The position numbers and the translations under genes were made by a program. This document shows, piece after piece, positions 42,987-52,553 of a DNA stretch of 64,000 nt. Positions within the stretch are counted from its first letter, which is position 1, and every line of letters begins with the position of its first letter. The DNA comes from Leucobacter sp042726155 (lineage in GTDB: Bacteria; Actinomycetota; Actinomycetes; Actinomycetales; Microbacteriaceae): positions 1,240,001 to 1,304,000 of the forward strand of contig NZ_JBHXHV010000001.1 of the NCBI RefSeq assembly GCF_042726155.1. Direction: 5' to 3'. The notes beneath the pieces are model-generated. The model ran no database searches. It saw only the letters and a list, made by a program, of their open reading frames with translations, and was not told the DNA's origin.

Positions 42987-44441
42987 ATGAACGACATGTG
43001 GACCGCGCAACGACTGAGCGCGCGTCGCTTGACCGAGCTCCTGGGGAGCTGGCGCGGCGACGGACACGGATATCTCGAACTCGCCGAGAGTGTGGCGCTG
43101 CTCGTTCGCGACGGCCGCGTGGTACCCGGCACGACGCTCCCCGCAGAGCGTCCGCTCTCGGAAGCGCTCGGTGTGAGCAGAACCACGGTCGCGGCCGCGT
43201 ATCACCGATTGCGAGAGACGGGCGTGGTGGTGTCTCGGCGCGGTTCGGGCACCGTCGTGCGCGGCGCGACCGCGACTCGTGACATGGCCTGGGCCGAAGT
43301 CAATGGCGGTATCGATTTTGCGAGCGCCTGCCCGCAACCGTGGAGTGGCCTGCCTGAGCTGAACGCGCGGGCGATGAGTGAACGCCCAGATGTGTTTCAG
43401 CTGACCGGCTACGACACCCTCGGACTTCCTGACCTGCGGGCGGCGCTCGCCGAGCGCTACACCGCACGTGGCCTGCCGACTTCTCCCGAGCAAATCATGG
43501 TGACCCTCGGCGCTCAGCACGCGATCTTCCTCATCGCGCGCACGCTGCTGCGACGCGGTGATCGCAGCCTCATCGAATCGCCCAGCTACCCGCACGCCCG
43601 GGAAGCGCTCGCCGCGACCGGCGCTCTCGTTGCTGAGCTGCCGGTCGGGGCTGGCGACGACGGAGGCTACGACGCCGCGAGCACGCTCGAGATTGCGGAG
43701 CGGACGTCGCCGAAGCTCGCGTATCTGATTCCGGATCATCACAACCCGACCGGGCTCAGCATGCCCGATGGTCTGAAGTCGAGCCTCATCACCGTGCTCG
43801 CTGGACAGGGTGCGCACCTCATCGCTGACGAAACCACCGCCGAACTTGCGCTCGGGGAGCCACGTAGCACCACACCGTTTGCCGCCTTCGCCGAGCACGA
43901 GCATCACCAAGACGCGATCTTGACCATCGGATCAATGGGCAAGACCGTGTGGGGCGGGCTTCGTGTCGGCTGGATTCGCGCCGCCCCCGACCTCATCACT
44001 CGACTCGAGGCAGCGCGCCGAGTGGGCGATCTCGGCACCGGCACCTGGCAGCAGGTGCTGGCGCTGCTCGCACTCGAACAGTACGACAGCATTCTCGCTG
44101 AGCGCACTCGCGAACTCACGGCCCGCCACCGCTTGCTCGTGAGTCGGGTGGCTGCGGAGCTGCCGGAGTGGACGCTGTCAGATGCTATCGGCGGGGTGTG
44201 CGTGTGGGCGGACATCGGCGCACGTGCGAGCTCGCGACTCAGCCGCGTCGCGGCCGCCCATGGATTACAGCTGCCGCCCGGCCCGCGGTTTGGTAGCCCG
44301 GGGACGTTCGAACGGTTTGTGCGGCTGCCGTTCTCGGCATCGGAAGCGACGATCTCGGAGGGGGTGGCACGTCTCGGGGAAGCATGGCGCAGCGGGGGAG
44401 AGGCGACCGGCGCGAGCACGTTTGCCCGGGCAGTGATCTGA
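42987..44441 (+). CDS. MocR-type GntR/aminotransferase-like regulator
   Basis: 484 residues. The GntR winged helix lies at about 20-90 (LPAERPLSEALGVSRTTVAAAY), followed by an aminotransferase-like PLP domain with the lysine K319 in SMGKTVWGG. MocR proteins sense PLP-related ligands rather than acting as enzymes. ATG 42987 is 6 nt after TAAGGT, a leaderless start. It is divergent from yczE, so it is likely YczR-like. Confidence 0.9.
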   Translation: MNDMWTAQRLSARRLTELLGSWRGDGHGYLELAESVALLVRDGRVVPGTTLPAERPLSEALGVSRTTVAAAYHRLRETGVVVSRRGSGTVVRGATATRDMAWAEVNGGIDFASACPQPWSGLPELNARAMSERPDVFQLTGYDTLGLPDLRAALAERYTARGLPTSPEQIMVTLGAQHAIFLIARTLLRRGDRSLIESPSYPHAREALAATGALVAELPVGAGDDGGYDAASTLEIAERTSPKLAYLIPDHHNPTGLSMPDGLKSSLITVLAGQGAHLIADETTAELALGEPRSTTPFAAFAEHEHHQDAILTIGSMGKTVWGGLRVGWIRAAPDLITRLEAARRVGDLGTGTWQQVLALLALEQYDSILAERTRELTARHRLLVSRVAAELPEWTLSDAIGGVCVWADIGARASSRLSRVAAAHGLQLPPGPRFGSPGTFERFVRLPFSASEATISEGVARLGEAWRSGGEATGASTFARAVI

Positions 44442-44495
44442 CGGGCATCGGCTCCCGCATCCGCCGGCGCGATCCGGCGAGTAAGCTTGACCACC

Positions 44496-45605
44496 ATGCT
44501 CGACCTTGACTTCAGCGCCCGTATTCGCGCCCTCCGCTCGACCTACGCCGACATCGCGGCGGTGCTGGATCTGCCCAGGCTCGATCGCGAGATCGTCGAG
44601 CTCGAGGAACAGGCCGCGGCGCCTGACCTGTGGAATGATCCCGAGGCCGCGCAGAAAGTCACGAGCGGGCTCTCCCACCGTCAGGCGCGTGTGAAGCGCG
44701 TGCGCGGGGTCGAGCAGCGCCTCGATGATCTCGAGGTGCTCATCGAGCTCGCGGTTGAAGCCGAAGACGAGGATTCCGCTGCGGAGGCGGCCGCCGAGCT
44801 TGCTGCACTCGAAAAGGTCATTCAAGATCTCGAGGTGCAAACGATGCTGTCGGGTGAGTATGACGAACGCGCTGCGGTGGTCACGATCCGCTCCGGCGCG
44901 GGCGGCGACGACGCCACCGACTTCGCTGAGATGCTCCTGCGCATGTACCTGCGCTGGGCCGAACAGCACGACTACCCCACCAAGGTGCTTGACACCTCGT
45001 ACGCAGAGGGCGCCGGAATCAAGTCGGCGACGTTCGAGATCGACGCCCCCTACGCCTTCGGCAATATCTCCGTGGAGGCCGGCACGCACCGACTCGCGCG
45101 CATCAGCCCGTTCGGATCGGCAGACAAACGACAGACCAGCTTCGCCGGCGTTGAGGTGATTCCACTTCTGGAAGAGGCGACCGCGGTCGAGGTGCCAGAG
45201 ACAGACATCCGCGTCGACGTCTACCGTTCGTCGGGCCCCGGCGGTCAGTCGGTGAACACCACCGACTCGGCGGTGCGCATTACGCATATTCCCTCCGGCA
45301 TCGTCGTTTCAATGCAGAACGAAAAATCGCAGATTCAGAATCGCGCCGCCGCGATGCGCGTGTTGCAGACCCGCCTGCTGTTGCTGCAGCGAGAGCAGGA
45401 AGCAGCAAAGAAAAAGGAACTCGCGGGAAGCATCACCGCGAGCTGGGGCGACCAGATTCGCTCGTACTTCCTCTACGGTCAGCAGCTCGTGAAGGATCTC
45501 CGAACGGGGTACGAGGCTTCGCAGCCAGAGGCCGTGTTCAACGGCGATCTCGACGGCTTCATCGCCGCCGGTATCCGCTGGCGCTCACTCACGAAGAACG
45601 ACTGA
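44496..45605 (+). CDS. prfB: peptide chain release factor 2
   Basis: Predicted 369 residues. The GGQ catalytic motif is in SGPGGQSVNTTDSAVR, and the stop-codon recognition tripeptide SPF occurs in RISPFGSADKRQTSF, as in RF2 (UGA/UAA). The reading frame is continuous: no programmed +1 frameshift. The ATG is 8 nt after TAAGCT (44482-44487), hinting at a leaderless transcript; a TTG at 44487 is the alternative. It leads into ftsE. Confidence 0.97.
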   Translation: MLDLDFSARIRALRSTYADIAAVLDLPRLDREIVELEEQAAAPDLWNDPEAAQKVTSGLSHRQARVKRVRGVEQRLDDLEVLIELAVEAEDEDSAAEAAAELAALEKVIQDLEVQTMLSGEYDERAAVVTIRSGAGGDDATDFAEMLLRMYLRWAEQHDYPTKVLDTSYAEGAGIKSATFEIDAPYAFGNISVEAGTHRLARISPFGSADKRQTSFAGVEVIPLLEEATAVEVPETDIRVDVYRSSGPGGQSVNTTDSAVRITHIPSGIVVSMQNEKSQIQNRAAAMRVLQTRLLLLQREQEAAKKKELAGSITASWGDQIRSYFLYGQQLVKDLRTGYEASQPEAVFNGDLDGFIAAGIRWRSLTKND

Positions 45606-45698
45606 ACCAACCGGGGTGACTGGGAGTTCACCCGAAGCGGGCGTACACCAGCGCGCCTGAACCCCCGCCCCGGCGGCAAGGCGTACAGTCGTCACGTC

Positions 45699-46811
45699 AT
45701 GATCCTCTTCGAGAACGTCACCAAGAAATACCGGGGCACCGCAAAACCCGCGCTCGACGGTATCGACCTCAAGGTCGACCGCGGCGAGTTCGTGTTTATC
45801 GTCGGCGCCTCCGGTTCTGGAAAATCCAGCTGCTTGCGGTTGATCCTCCGCGAGGATCAGCCGAGTGCCGGGAAGATTCACGTGCTGGGGCAGGACCTCA
45901 GCAAGATCTCCTCGCGCAAGGTCCCGTACTTCCGCCGCAACCTCGGCACGGTGTTTCAGGACTTCCGCCTCCTCACCAACAAGACCGTCTACGACAATGT
46001 TGCGTTCACGCTGCAGGTCATCGGTAAGTCGCGCGGCTTCATTCAAGAAGCGGTGCCAGACACGCTCGAGATGGTCGGCCTCGCCAATAAGGCGAAGCGC
46101 TTCCCCCACGAGCTCTCGGGTGGCGAACAACAGCGCGTCGCAATCGCGCGCGCCATTGTGAATAAGCCGGCCATTCTGATGGCCGACGAGCCAACAGGTA
46201 ACCTCGACCCCGCGACGAGCCTCGGCATTATGCAACTGCTGCGTTCGATCAACGCAGCGGGAACCACCGTAGTTATGGCGACGCACGAGGCGACCTTCGT
46301 CGACATCATGCAACAGCGCGTGGTCGAGCTCTCGCAGGGCGTCATCGTGCGCGACGAGGTCGGCGGCGGCTACGGCGAAACCGCATCGATCCCCATTGCC
46401 GATCTGTCGGACGCGAGTGTGCAGGTGCTGCGCACCTCCGAGGCCGTCGTGCGTGCCGCTCTCGCGCCCGAAATGCTGGGAGACGTTTCGCGGCCAGCGG
46501 TCCAGGTAGATCATGTGTCGGAGGTAACGCCCGCTGATCCTGAACTGCCTGAAGAGCACGTCGAGGTACACGAGAGCCCGAAGGAAGCTTCTGTCTTCGA
46601 GGAGCCGCACCCGTTCGGCATCGAAGAGCCGGACGATGAGATCGACGAGACCGTGCACGCTGACGGCCCGCTCGGCCGCAGCATCCCGAGCTTCCTGGAA
46701 CCGGGCAAGCCGCTCGACGCCGTGCAGATGTCGGAGACCGGCAATCTCGCCGAGCACCTCGGGTTGAAGCGCAAAGACGACGATCAGACAGATGTGGGGC
46801 CAGTGCGATGA
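45699..46811 (+). CDS. ftsE: cell division ATP-binding protein FtsE
   Basis: 370 residues. Walker A is GASGSGKS at 36-43, the signature LSGGEQQRVAIA and Walker B ILMADEPTGNLD follow. The core ends at about 228. An extra 140-residue acidic tail (rich in Glu, Asp and Pro) follows, absent from the standard 225-residue FtsE. It drives FtsX to activate cell wall hydrolases during division. It overlaps ftsX by 4 bases. Confidence 0.96.
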   Translation: MILFENVTKKYRGTAKPALDGIDLKVDRGEFVFIVGASGSGKSSCLRLILREDQPSAGKIHVLGQDLSKISSRKVPYFRRNLGTVFQDFRLLTNKTVYDNVAFTLQVIGKSRGFIQEAVPDTLEMVGLANKAKRFPHELSGGEQQRVAIARAIVNKPAILMADEPTGNLDPATSLGIMQLLRSINAAGTTVVMATHEATFVDIMQQRVVELSQGVIVRDEVGGGYGETASIPIADLSDASVQVLRTSEAVVRAALAPEMLGDVSRPAVQVDHVSEVTPADPELPEEHVEVHESPKEASVFEEPHPFGIEEPDDEIDETVHADGPLGRSIPSFLEPGKPLDAVQMSETGNLAEHLGLKRKDDDQTDVGPVR

Positions 46812-47722
46812 GGGTGGGTCTGGTACTCGGAGAAGTCTGGAGCGGATTCCGACGCAACCTCTCCGTCGTGATTTCGGTCGTGCTCGTCACGTTCGTGTCG
46901 CTCACGTTTGTGGGCGCAGCGATTTTGATGCAGCTGCAGATCCAGCAGATGAAGACGTTCTGGTATGACCGCGCTCAGGTCGCGGTGTACCTGTGCACGG
47001 ATTACGACCAGAGCGCGACGTGCTCGGGCAAGGATGCTGGCGAAGAGGAAATCGCGGCAGTGAAGGCCGCGCTCGAATCTGACACGCTGGCGCCGTATAT
47101 CGAGGATTCGTTCTTCGTCGATCACGATCAGGCGTACAAGGAATTCTCGAAGCAGTTCGAGGGCAACCCGATCGTGGAGATCACGAAACCGGAGCAGCTC
47201 AACCAGACGTTCTGGATCAAGCTCAAGGACCCGTCGCGCTCCGACATTATTCAAGAGACGTTCGCTGGGATCCCGGGCGTGCAGAGCGTATCTGATCAAC
47301 GAAGTCTGCTTGATCGAATCTTCCTGTTCCTCGGGGCGGCGAGCTACACAGCCATCGCCATCGCTGGTCTGATGCTGATCGCGGCTATGCTGCTGATCTC
47401 GACGACGATTCGATTGTCGGCGTACTCGAGGCGACGAGAAATCGGCATCATGAGACTCGTTGGCGCCTCAAACAGATTTATTCAAACGCCATTCATCTTG
47501 GAGGGGATCATCGCGGCGCTTATCGGCGCGGTGCTCGCGAGCGCGGCGTCGGTCGCCATTGTGAAGTTCTTCGTGCAGGGCTTCCTCGCGAGCGAAGTGC
47601 CCTTTACGAGTTACATCACGGTGGAGCAATCGCTGATTGTGCCTCCAATACTGATCCTGGTTGGCGTAGTGCTGTCGGCGATCGCGGCGAAGATCGCAAT
47701 CACGCGGTACTTGCGCGTCTAG
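46808..47722 (+). CDS. ftsX: cell division protein FtsX
   Basis: 304 residues. One N-terminal helix (about 15-42) precedes a large extracytoplasmic domain, which includes a Cys pair (YLCTDYDQSATCSG), and three C-terminal helices (about 172-195, 228-250, 275-298) complete a four-span topology. RREIGIMRLVGASN is the MacB/FtsX signature. It transmits FtsE ATPase activity to periplasmic-side hydrolases. It is coupled to ftsE. Confidence 0.97.
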   Translation: MRVGLVLGEVWSGFRRNLSVVISVVLVTFVSLTFVGAAILMQLQIQQMKTFWYDRAQVAVYLCTDYDQSATCSGKDAGEEEIAAVKAALESDTLAPYIEDSFFVDHDQAYKEFSKQFEGNPIVEITKPEQLNQTFWIKLKDPSRSDIIQETFAGIPGVQSVSDQRSLLDRIFLFLGAASYTAIAIAGLMLIAAMLLISTTIRLSAYSRRREIGIMRLVGASNRFIQTPFILEGIIAALIGAVLASAASVAIVKFFVQGFLASEVPFTSYITVEQSLIVPPILILVGVVLSAIAAKIAITRYLRV

Positions 47723-47832
47723 CGCTGAGCTAAGCTCGCCGCGCGATGCTCGCTCGCCCCCTCGCGGGGCGCTGCGGGGTCGCGCGGCGCGCTATGCTGG
47801 GAGGTCCGGCCAGGCGAAAGAAAGGACGTGCC

Positions 47833-48309
47833 ATGCCCAAGGAGAGCGGCGAAAAGCTGATCGCCTCGAATAAGAAGGCTCGGCACGAGTACCAGATCTT
47901 CGACACCTACGAGGCTGGAATGGTGCTCACGGGCAGCGAAGTGAAATCGCTGCGCATGGGCCGCGCATCGCTCGTCGACGGCTACGTCTTCATCGAGAAC
48001 GGTGAGGCCTGGCTCGACGCCGCCTACATTCCCGAGTACCTCAACGGTTCATGGACGAATCACGCACCGCGTCGCAAGCGGAAGCTGCTGCTGCATCGGC
48101 AAGAGATTGACAAGCTGTACCAGAAGACCCGCGAGGGCGGCATGACCATCGTGCCGCTGCGGCTGTACTTCTTGGATGGCCGCGCCAAGGTCGAGGTTGC
48201 ACTCGCTCGCGGTAAACGCGAGTACGACAAGCGACAGACGCTTCGCGAGCAGCAAGACAAGCGTGAGGCTGAGCGCGCAATGCGCCAGCGCAACCGCATG
48301 GGGGATTAG
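47833..48309 (+). CDS. smpB: SsrA-binding protein SmpB
   Basis: 158 residues. NKKARHEYQIFDTYEAGMVLTGSEVKSLR and LFLHRQEIDKL-like (KLLLHRQEIDKL) are the SmpB core, and the C-terminal Lys/Arg/Glu tail is normal. It delivers tmRNA to stalled ribosomes. TATGCT (47791-47796) could be the -10, and AAAGGA precedes the ATG. A larger frame from 47746 is not supported. ssrA lies 790 bases downstream. Confidence 0.97.
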   Translation: MPKESGEKLIASNKKARHEYQIFDTYEAGMVLTGSEVKSLRMGRASLVDGYVFIENGEAWLDAAYIPEYLNGSWTNHAPRRKRKLLLHRQEIDKLYQKTREGGMTIVPLRLYFLDGRAKVEVALARGKREYDKRQTLREQQDKREAERAMRQRNRMGD

Positions 48310-48314
48310 CTCTC

Positions 48315-48956
48315 GTGGACGCAGCTGGGACGGCAGCTGGGACGCCAGCTCGGGTGCGAAAACCGCCGGGGGAGCGTCGCGCTGAGATCCTTGCGGAGGC
48401 GGCCCGCATCGCCCTGCACTCGGGGCTTGAGCGGGTCACCCTGCGTGCAGTCGCCGATCCGCTTGGTGTTCGGCCAGGTCTGATCGGACACTACTACCCG
48501 GCAGTGGAAGATCTCGTCATCGATGCGTTCGTGCTCGCCGTGACGGGCGAGCGCGATTGGCTCTTCGGCGACCCCGAGCCGCCCCTGAGGCAGATGGCGG
48601 GGTTCGTGCAGCGAGCTGAGAGCGCCGAAGCGGTCGAGCTGTGTCGGCTGTGGCTGAACGCACGTCACCTGGCACGGTTCATGCCCGGTCTCGCGGTCGC
48701 TATCGACGAGCAAGAAGCTCTCGACCGCGAGCGCATGGTGGCGCTCGTCGAAGCAGGCGTGGATTGCGGCGATTTTTTGACGCAGGATCCGGTGGGCGCG
48801 TGCACCCGAATCTACATGGCGGTCGACGCGATCGGCGTCTTCGCGAACAACGCGGAACCCTTTGAACACCCCGCGTTTCGGCACTTCGTCGCGGATGTCG
48901 CGGGTTGGTCCCTCGGCGTTGACGCGCGTACGCTGCGGGCGGATTCAGTGGCCTGA
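48315..48956 (+). CDS. TetR/AcrR family regulator
   Basis: 213 residues. The N-terminal TetR HTH spans about 15-65 (RRAEILAEAARIALHSGLERVTLRAVADPLGVRPGLIGHYY). It has a ligand-binding C-terminal half similar to the group that controls betaine or amino acid transport, but no ligand is evident. GTG 48315 is 5 bases after the smpB stop. Its targets may include the permease downstream of ssrA, which is inference. Confidence 0.85.
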   Translation: MDAAGTAAGTPARVRKPPGERRAEILAEAARIALHSGLERVTLRAVADPLGVRPGLIGHYYPAVEDLVIDAFVLAVTGERDWLFGDPEPPLRQMAGFVQRAESAEAVELCRLWLNARHLARFMPGLAVAIDEQEALDRERMVALVEAGVDCGDFLTQDPVGACTRIYMAVDAIGVFANNAEPFEHPAFRHFVADVAGWSLGVDARTLRADSVA

Positions 48957-48997
48957 CCCGCACTGGCACTGCCGGGTTGCCCCTGCTACTGTAGAAG

Positions 48998-49035
48998 TTC
49001 CGGCTGTACGCCGGAAGTGCCGGCGTCTCGCCGGG
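48998..49035 (+). terminator. tandem stem-loops before ssrA
   Basis: TTCCGGC-TGTAC-GCCGGAA (48998-49016) and CCGGC...GCCGG (49020-49034) lie between the TetR gene and ssrA. They could end the upstream operon; no T run follows. Confidence 0.45.
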
Positions 49036-49098
49036 GTTGATAACTCCACAGTGCATGATGTGAACGTCCCGACCGCGCCGCAGTTTCGGCGCAAATAC

Positions 49099-49470
49099 GG
49101 GGCCGATCGGTTTCGACACGTCGATATTGAGACCGTGAGAAGCGGGCCGAGGACGCGGAGTTATCTCGTTAACGCCCTTCGCAAACCATAGGTGCCAACG
49201 TTAAGCGCACCGACTTCGCTCTCGCTGCCTAAGCACGAGACCGAGTCCGTCAGATCGGGTAAGCTTCCGCCCCGTTTTTCTGGCGTCATTTAGGAAGCTT
49301 GCTGGCACGTTGCGCCTCTGGGCGTGCTGGGACTTGCACTGAGGCTGGGCCTGTCGCACTAGGTGTTCGTGGCAAAGAGCGGGGCCGAGTAGAACGTTTT
49401 CACGAACTACGCTCGTAGAAGGCACGGAATCGTCGAAGTGGACCGGGGTTCAATTCCCCGCGGCTCCACC
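49099..49470 (+). ncRNA. ssrA: transfer-messenger RNA
   Basis: The 5' end GGGGCCGATCGGTTTCGAC (49099 on) pairs with the 3' CGGCTCC (49461-49467), the tRNA-like acceptor. The T arm reads GGACCGGGGTTCAATTCCCCG. The tag frame starts at GCC 49194 and encodes ANVKRTDFALAA before TAA at 49230-49232, the normal length and ending in ALAA. CC follows A49468, but the terminal A must be added. Coding-potential frames across it are shadows. Confidence 0.95.
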
Positions 49471-49638
49471 GATACGTTCAGATCATGCACTGTGGATTCA
49501 CTCGTTTGGGTGGCGGTTTGCCGTTGCCTTTCTGAGGTGTGCCATTGTGCGTGGTCACCCGGTTTTCACGCTAGCCTGATAGCGACGGGTAACCAGTGCC
49601 ACCGCAACGCTGCGGGTGGAGGAAGGATCTTGGATCAC

Positions 49639-51135
49639 ATGACCCAGACTGACGTTCAGCAAACTGAGGGCCCAGGCCTGGAAAGAGCGCTGTCGAATCG
49701 GCATATTCAACTGATCGCGATCGGCGGAGCGATCGGTACCGGCCTCTTCATGGGTTCGGGCAAGACTATTTCAGTCGCCGGCCCATCGGTCGTGCTCGTG
49801 TACATGATCATCGGCTTCATGCTCTACTTCGTCATGCGTGCGATGGGTGAACTCCTGTTGAGTCGCACGCACTACCGGAACTTCGCGGACTTCGCCGGGG
49901 ACATCCTCGGGCCGGCCGCGGCATTCTTTGTTGGTTGGACCTACTGGTTCTGCTGGGTAGTAACGGGCGTAGCAGACGTCATCGTAATCGCCTCGGTGTA
50001 CGTCAAGTACTGGCTGCCCGTCTTCCCAACGTGGATCCCGGCGGTCGCGGTCATCGTGCTGCTGATGCTGCTCAACCTGCCATCCGTTCGCGGTTTCGGT
50101 GAAACTGAGTTCTGGTTCGCGATGGTCAAGATTGTCGCCATCGTTGCGCTCATCGTCGCGGGCATCGTGCTCATTGCGACGGGCTTCACGAACGAGTACA
50201 CCAACTTGAAGACTGGAGATTCGATCGAGGGCACTGCCTCGCTGATGAACCTGTTCTCGGTCGGTGGTGGGTTCTTCGGCGGCGGCGCCATGGGCTTCAT
50301 CATGGGATTCCAGATCGCAGTCTTCGCATTCGTCGGCGTCGAACTCGTCGGCACTGCGGCTGCAGAAACGAAGAACCCTGAGCGCAACCTGCCGAAGGCG
50401 ATTAACGCCATTCCCGTGCGTATCCTGCTCTTCTATGTCGGCGCGCTCGTCATCCTGATGTCCGTGGTGCCGTGGGTCGCGTTCGGTAAAGATGAATCGC
50501 CGTTCGTGATGCTCTTCTCGCTCGCGGGCATCGGGGCTGCAGCTCACCTCGTGAACCTCGTGGTGCTGACGTCGGCTGCATCATCGGCAAACTCGGGCAT
50601 CTACTCGACATCGCGCATGGTGTACACGCTCGCGACGAGCGGGGACGCGCCGCGAATGTTTGCGAAGCTCACGAAAGCCAGGGTGCCGCGCAACGCGCTC
50701 TTCCTGACCGGTGTGCTGCTGCTCAGCTCGCTGGCGCTGCTGCTTACGGGGCTCGATAAGTCGACGGGCTTCTCGATCGTGACGACGATTTCGTCGCTCT
50801 GCTTCATGTTCGTGTGGACGCTGATCCTGATCAGTTATCTCGTGTACCGGAAGCGCCGACCACAGGACCACGCGTCGAGCGCGTTCAAAATGCCGCTAGG
50901 CAAGGTGATGCCCTACGTGGTCATGGCCTTCTTCGTATTCCTCCTGTGGGCGTTTACGCAGGACCCCGACACGCGTGCTGGGCTCATCGCGACGCCGGTC
51001 TGGTTCGTAGTGGTCGGCATTGGCTACCTCTTGCTGCGTAAGAACGCGACGCACGCGAAGCTGCGCGCCGACCACAAGCAGCAGATTGCTGCCGAGCAGG
51101 CCGCTGCCACCGAGTGGCACGCAGCCAACCGCTAA
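49639..51135 (+). CDS. amino acid permease, AroP/CycA type
   Basis: Predicted 498 residues with 12 membrane spans. The N-terminal ALSNRHIQLIAIGGAIGTGLF is the AAT-family signature, shared by AroP, CycA and GabP; the branch resembles the D-serine/D-alanine/glycine transporter. ATG 49639 follows GGAAGGA (49621-49627); the frame to 49438 overlaps ssrA and is rejected. TAGCCT (about 49573) is a possible -10. Confidence 0.9.
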   Translation: MTQTDVQQTEGPGLERALSNRHIQLIAIGGAIGTGLFMGSGKTISVAGPSVVLVYMIIGFMLYFVMRAMGELLLSRTHYRNFADFAGDILGPAAAFFVGWTYWFCWVVTGVADVIVIASVYVKYWLPVFPTWIPAVAVIVLLMLLNLPSVRGFGETEFWFAMVKIVAIVALIVAGIVLIATGFTNEYTNLKTGDSIEGTASLMNLFSVGGGFFGGGAMGFIMGFQIAVFAFVGVELVGTAAAETKNPERNLPKAINAIPVRILLFYVGALVILMSVVPWVAFGKDESPFVMLFSLAGIGAAAHLVNLVVLTSAASSANSGIYSTSRMVYTLATSGDAPRMFAKLTKARVPRNALFLTGVLLLSSLALLLTGLDKSTGFSIVTTISSLCFMFVWTLILISYLVYRKRRPQDHASSAFKMPLGKVMPYVVMAFFVFLLWAFTQDPDTRAGLIATPVWFVVVGIGYLLLRKNATHAKLRADHKQQIAAEQAAATEWHAANR

Positions 51136-51184
51136 GCGCTGATGGGCAGCCTGCGCTGCTGAGTGCGAGCCCCCGTCGTCCCGG

Positions 51185-51631
51185 CTACATTCCGGTGCGG
51201 CGGGGGCTCGTCGTGTATCGGCTGCGAGCGCCGGGCAGAAAGGCTGCAGCGAGCGCAAGTGCGACGGCGAGTACTCCGGCGACGAGCCCGACCGCAATGC
51301 AGGCAACGCACAGCAGCGCCGCCGCGGTGCCACTCGCAAATGTCGCAGCGACGGCGCCCCAGCAGCTTGCAACGACGAGCCATGTGCACATTGCGGACGC
51401 TCCGGCCGCTCGTCCAATATTGCGGGTGAGGACGCAGCTCAGCGCAACGCAGCACAGTAGCGCGGCTGCCGGTACGCTCCAGTAGAGCACCGCAAACCAG
51501 GGTGACCGAAACGCATCACCCGTCGTCGACTTGACGGTGTGACCGAGCACAAATGTGGCTGAGAGAAATGCGAGCGTCAACGCGCCACCAATGGCGATGC
51601 CGAGCCCAGCGCTGCGCTGACGGGTGATCAC
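51185..51631 (-). CDS. small four-helix membrane protein
   Basis: Predicted 148 residues with four hydrophobic helices (about 8-32, 44-65, 75-95, 105-130). No domain is recognised. GTG 51631 follows AAGGAG (minus strand). TTGACT (51751-51746) lies about 115 bases upstream, and the palindrome at 51771-51794 lies just before that box. Placement suggests it is a target of the neighbouring response regulator; its function is unknown. Confidence 0.65.
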   Translation of the reverse strand: MITRQRSAGLGIAIGGALTLAFLSATFVLGHTVKSTTGDAFRSPWFAVLYWSVPAAALLCCVALSCVLTRNIGRAAGASAMCTWLVVASCWGAVAATFASGTAAALLCVACIAVGLVAGVLAVALALAAAFLPGARSRYTTSPRRTGM

Positions 51632-51770
51632 GGTGCTCCTTCTTGAGCGTGCACAACGTTCAGGTATTCGCTGCGAATCGCGCAACGTTCCGTGTTGGCG
51701 CACCGGAGGCGCCAAGCGCACCCTGACGCCCCCCGGTGCACTCTCAGTCAACATCGGGCGCACCACTGAC

Positions 51771-51794
51771 GGCATCCCTCGTATGAGGGATGCC
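51771..51794. promoter_or_regulatory. 10-bp palindrome, copy 1
   Basis: GGCATCCCTC-GTAT-GAGGGATGCC is a perfect inverted repeat (10-bp arms, 4-base centre). It lies 60 bases past the response regulator stop and 19 bases before TTGACT, the -35 of the membrane gene, a position typical of an activator site. A near copy is at 52772-52793. It could also act as a terminator for the operon, though there is no T run. Nothing else is evident in 51632-51854. Confidence 0.55.
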
Positions 51795-51854
51795 GTGATC
51801 CTCGTCTTCTGCATTTTCGTGACGCGAGGACTCATCGAGCCTCGCGACCTGCCG

Positions 51855-52553
51855 CTAGGCGCTGATGAACCGGTACTGCAGTGCCCGCACGACGAGCTGA
51901 CCCAGGCTGTTTGCGTAGAGCTTCGTGCGCAGCGACTTTGCGTAGGTGCGCGCCGTCCAGACGGAAATGTTGCGTGCCTCAGCGATCTCGTCGTAGCTCA
52001 GGCCCTCGCAAATGAGGCGCAGCACGCCGAGTTCGGCTTCGGTGAGTTGCGGCGGCACCGCGGGAGACTCCGGTAGCCGGTCGCCGCTGACCGATATATC
52101 TGCGGCGAGGCGCTTCAACAGCACGGGGTCGTCGCCGCGTGCCGCGACTTTGATCGCGTCACGGAGCGTGCGTTCGGAGGCGGTTTTCTGCACGGCGGCG
52201 AGCGCGCCAGCCTCGAGCGCGCGTGCGATTCCTGGTCCCGGTGACACCGTTGTCAGAATCATGACGCGTGCGTTCGGGTGCTCGCGCAGTATGAGTTTGG
52301 TTGCCTCGACGCCGCTCATTCCGGGTGGCATGTTGAGGTCCATCAGTACGACATCGGCGGGGGCGTTTCGGTAGGCGTCGATGGCTGCGTCGCCGCTGTG
52401 CACTGGCTTTCGTACGGAGAGTTCAGCGTCAGAAGAGAGGGCGAGAGCGAGCGCCTGTGTGGTCCAAGGATCGTCGTCGGCGATGAGCACGCTGATGAGT
52501 GCGGTCGCCGGGGCGGCTTCGGATGAGGGCGCGACCGTCGGTGCCGTGTTCAC
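51855..52553 (-). CDS. NarL/FixJ-type response regulator
   Basis: Predicted 232 residues. The receiver domain has D26-D28, phosphoacceptor D72 in VVLMDLNMPP, T101 and K123. A linker leads to the LuxR HTH (about 170-228, LTEAELGVLRLICEGLSYDEIA). The GTG 52553 overlaps the stop of the tiny secreted-protein gene as GTGA, which both supports this start and implies coupled translation. The likely targets are the palindrome copies flanking the operon. Confidence 0.9.
   Translation of the reverse strand: MNTAPTVAPSSEAAPATALISVLIADDDPWTTQALALALSSDAELSVRKPVHSGDAAIDAYRNAPADVVLMDLNMPPGMSGVEATKLILREHPNARVMILTTVSPGPGIARALEAGALAAVQKTASERTLRDAIKVAARGDDPVLLKRLAADISVSGDRLPESPAVPPQLTEAELGVLRLICEGLSYDEIAEARNISVWTARTYAKSLRTKLYANSLGQLVVRALQYRFISA

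Noticed and set aside
44496..44600. Programmed frameshift in prfB
   Set aside because: The frame is continuous from ATG to stop, with no internal in-frame TGA or SD-like slip site.
49099..49470. Protein-coding frames across ssrA
   Set aside because: The tmRNA ends and tag frame explain the region.
51624..52076. Plus-strand ORF opposite the response regulator
   Set aside because: It overlaps both well-supported genes and the palindrome, and resembles no family.
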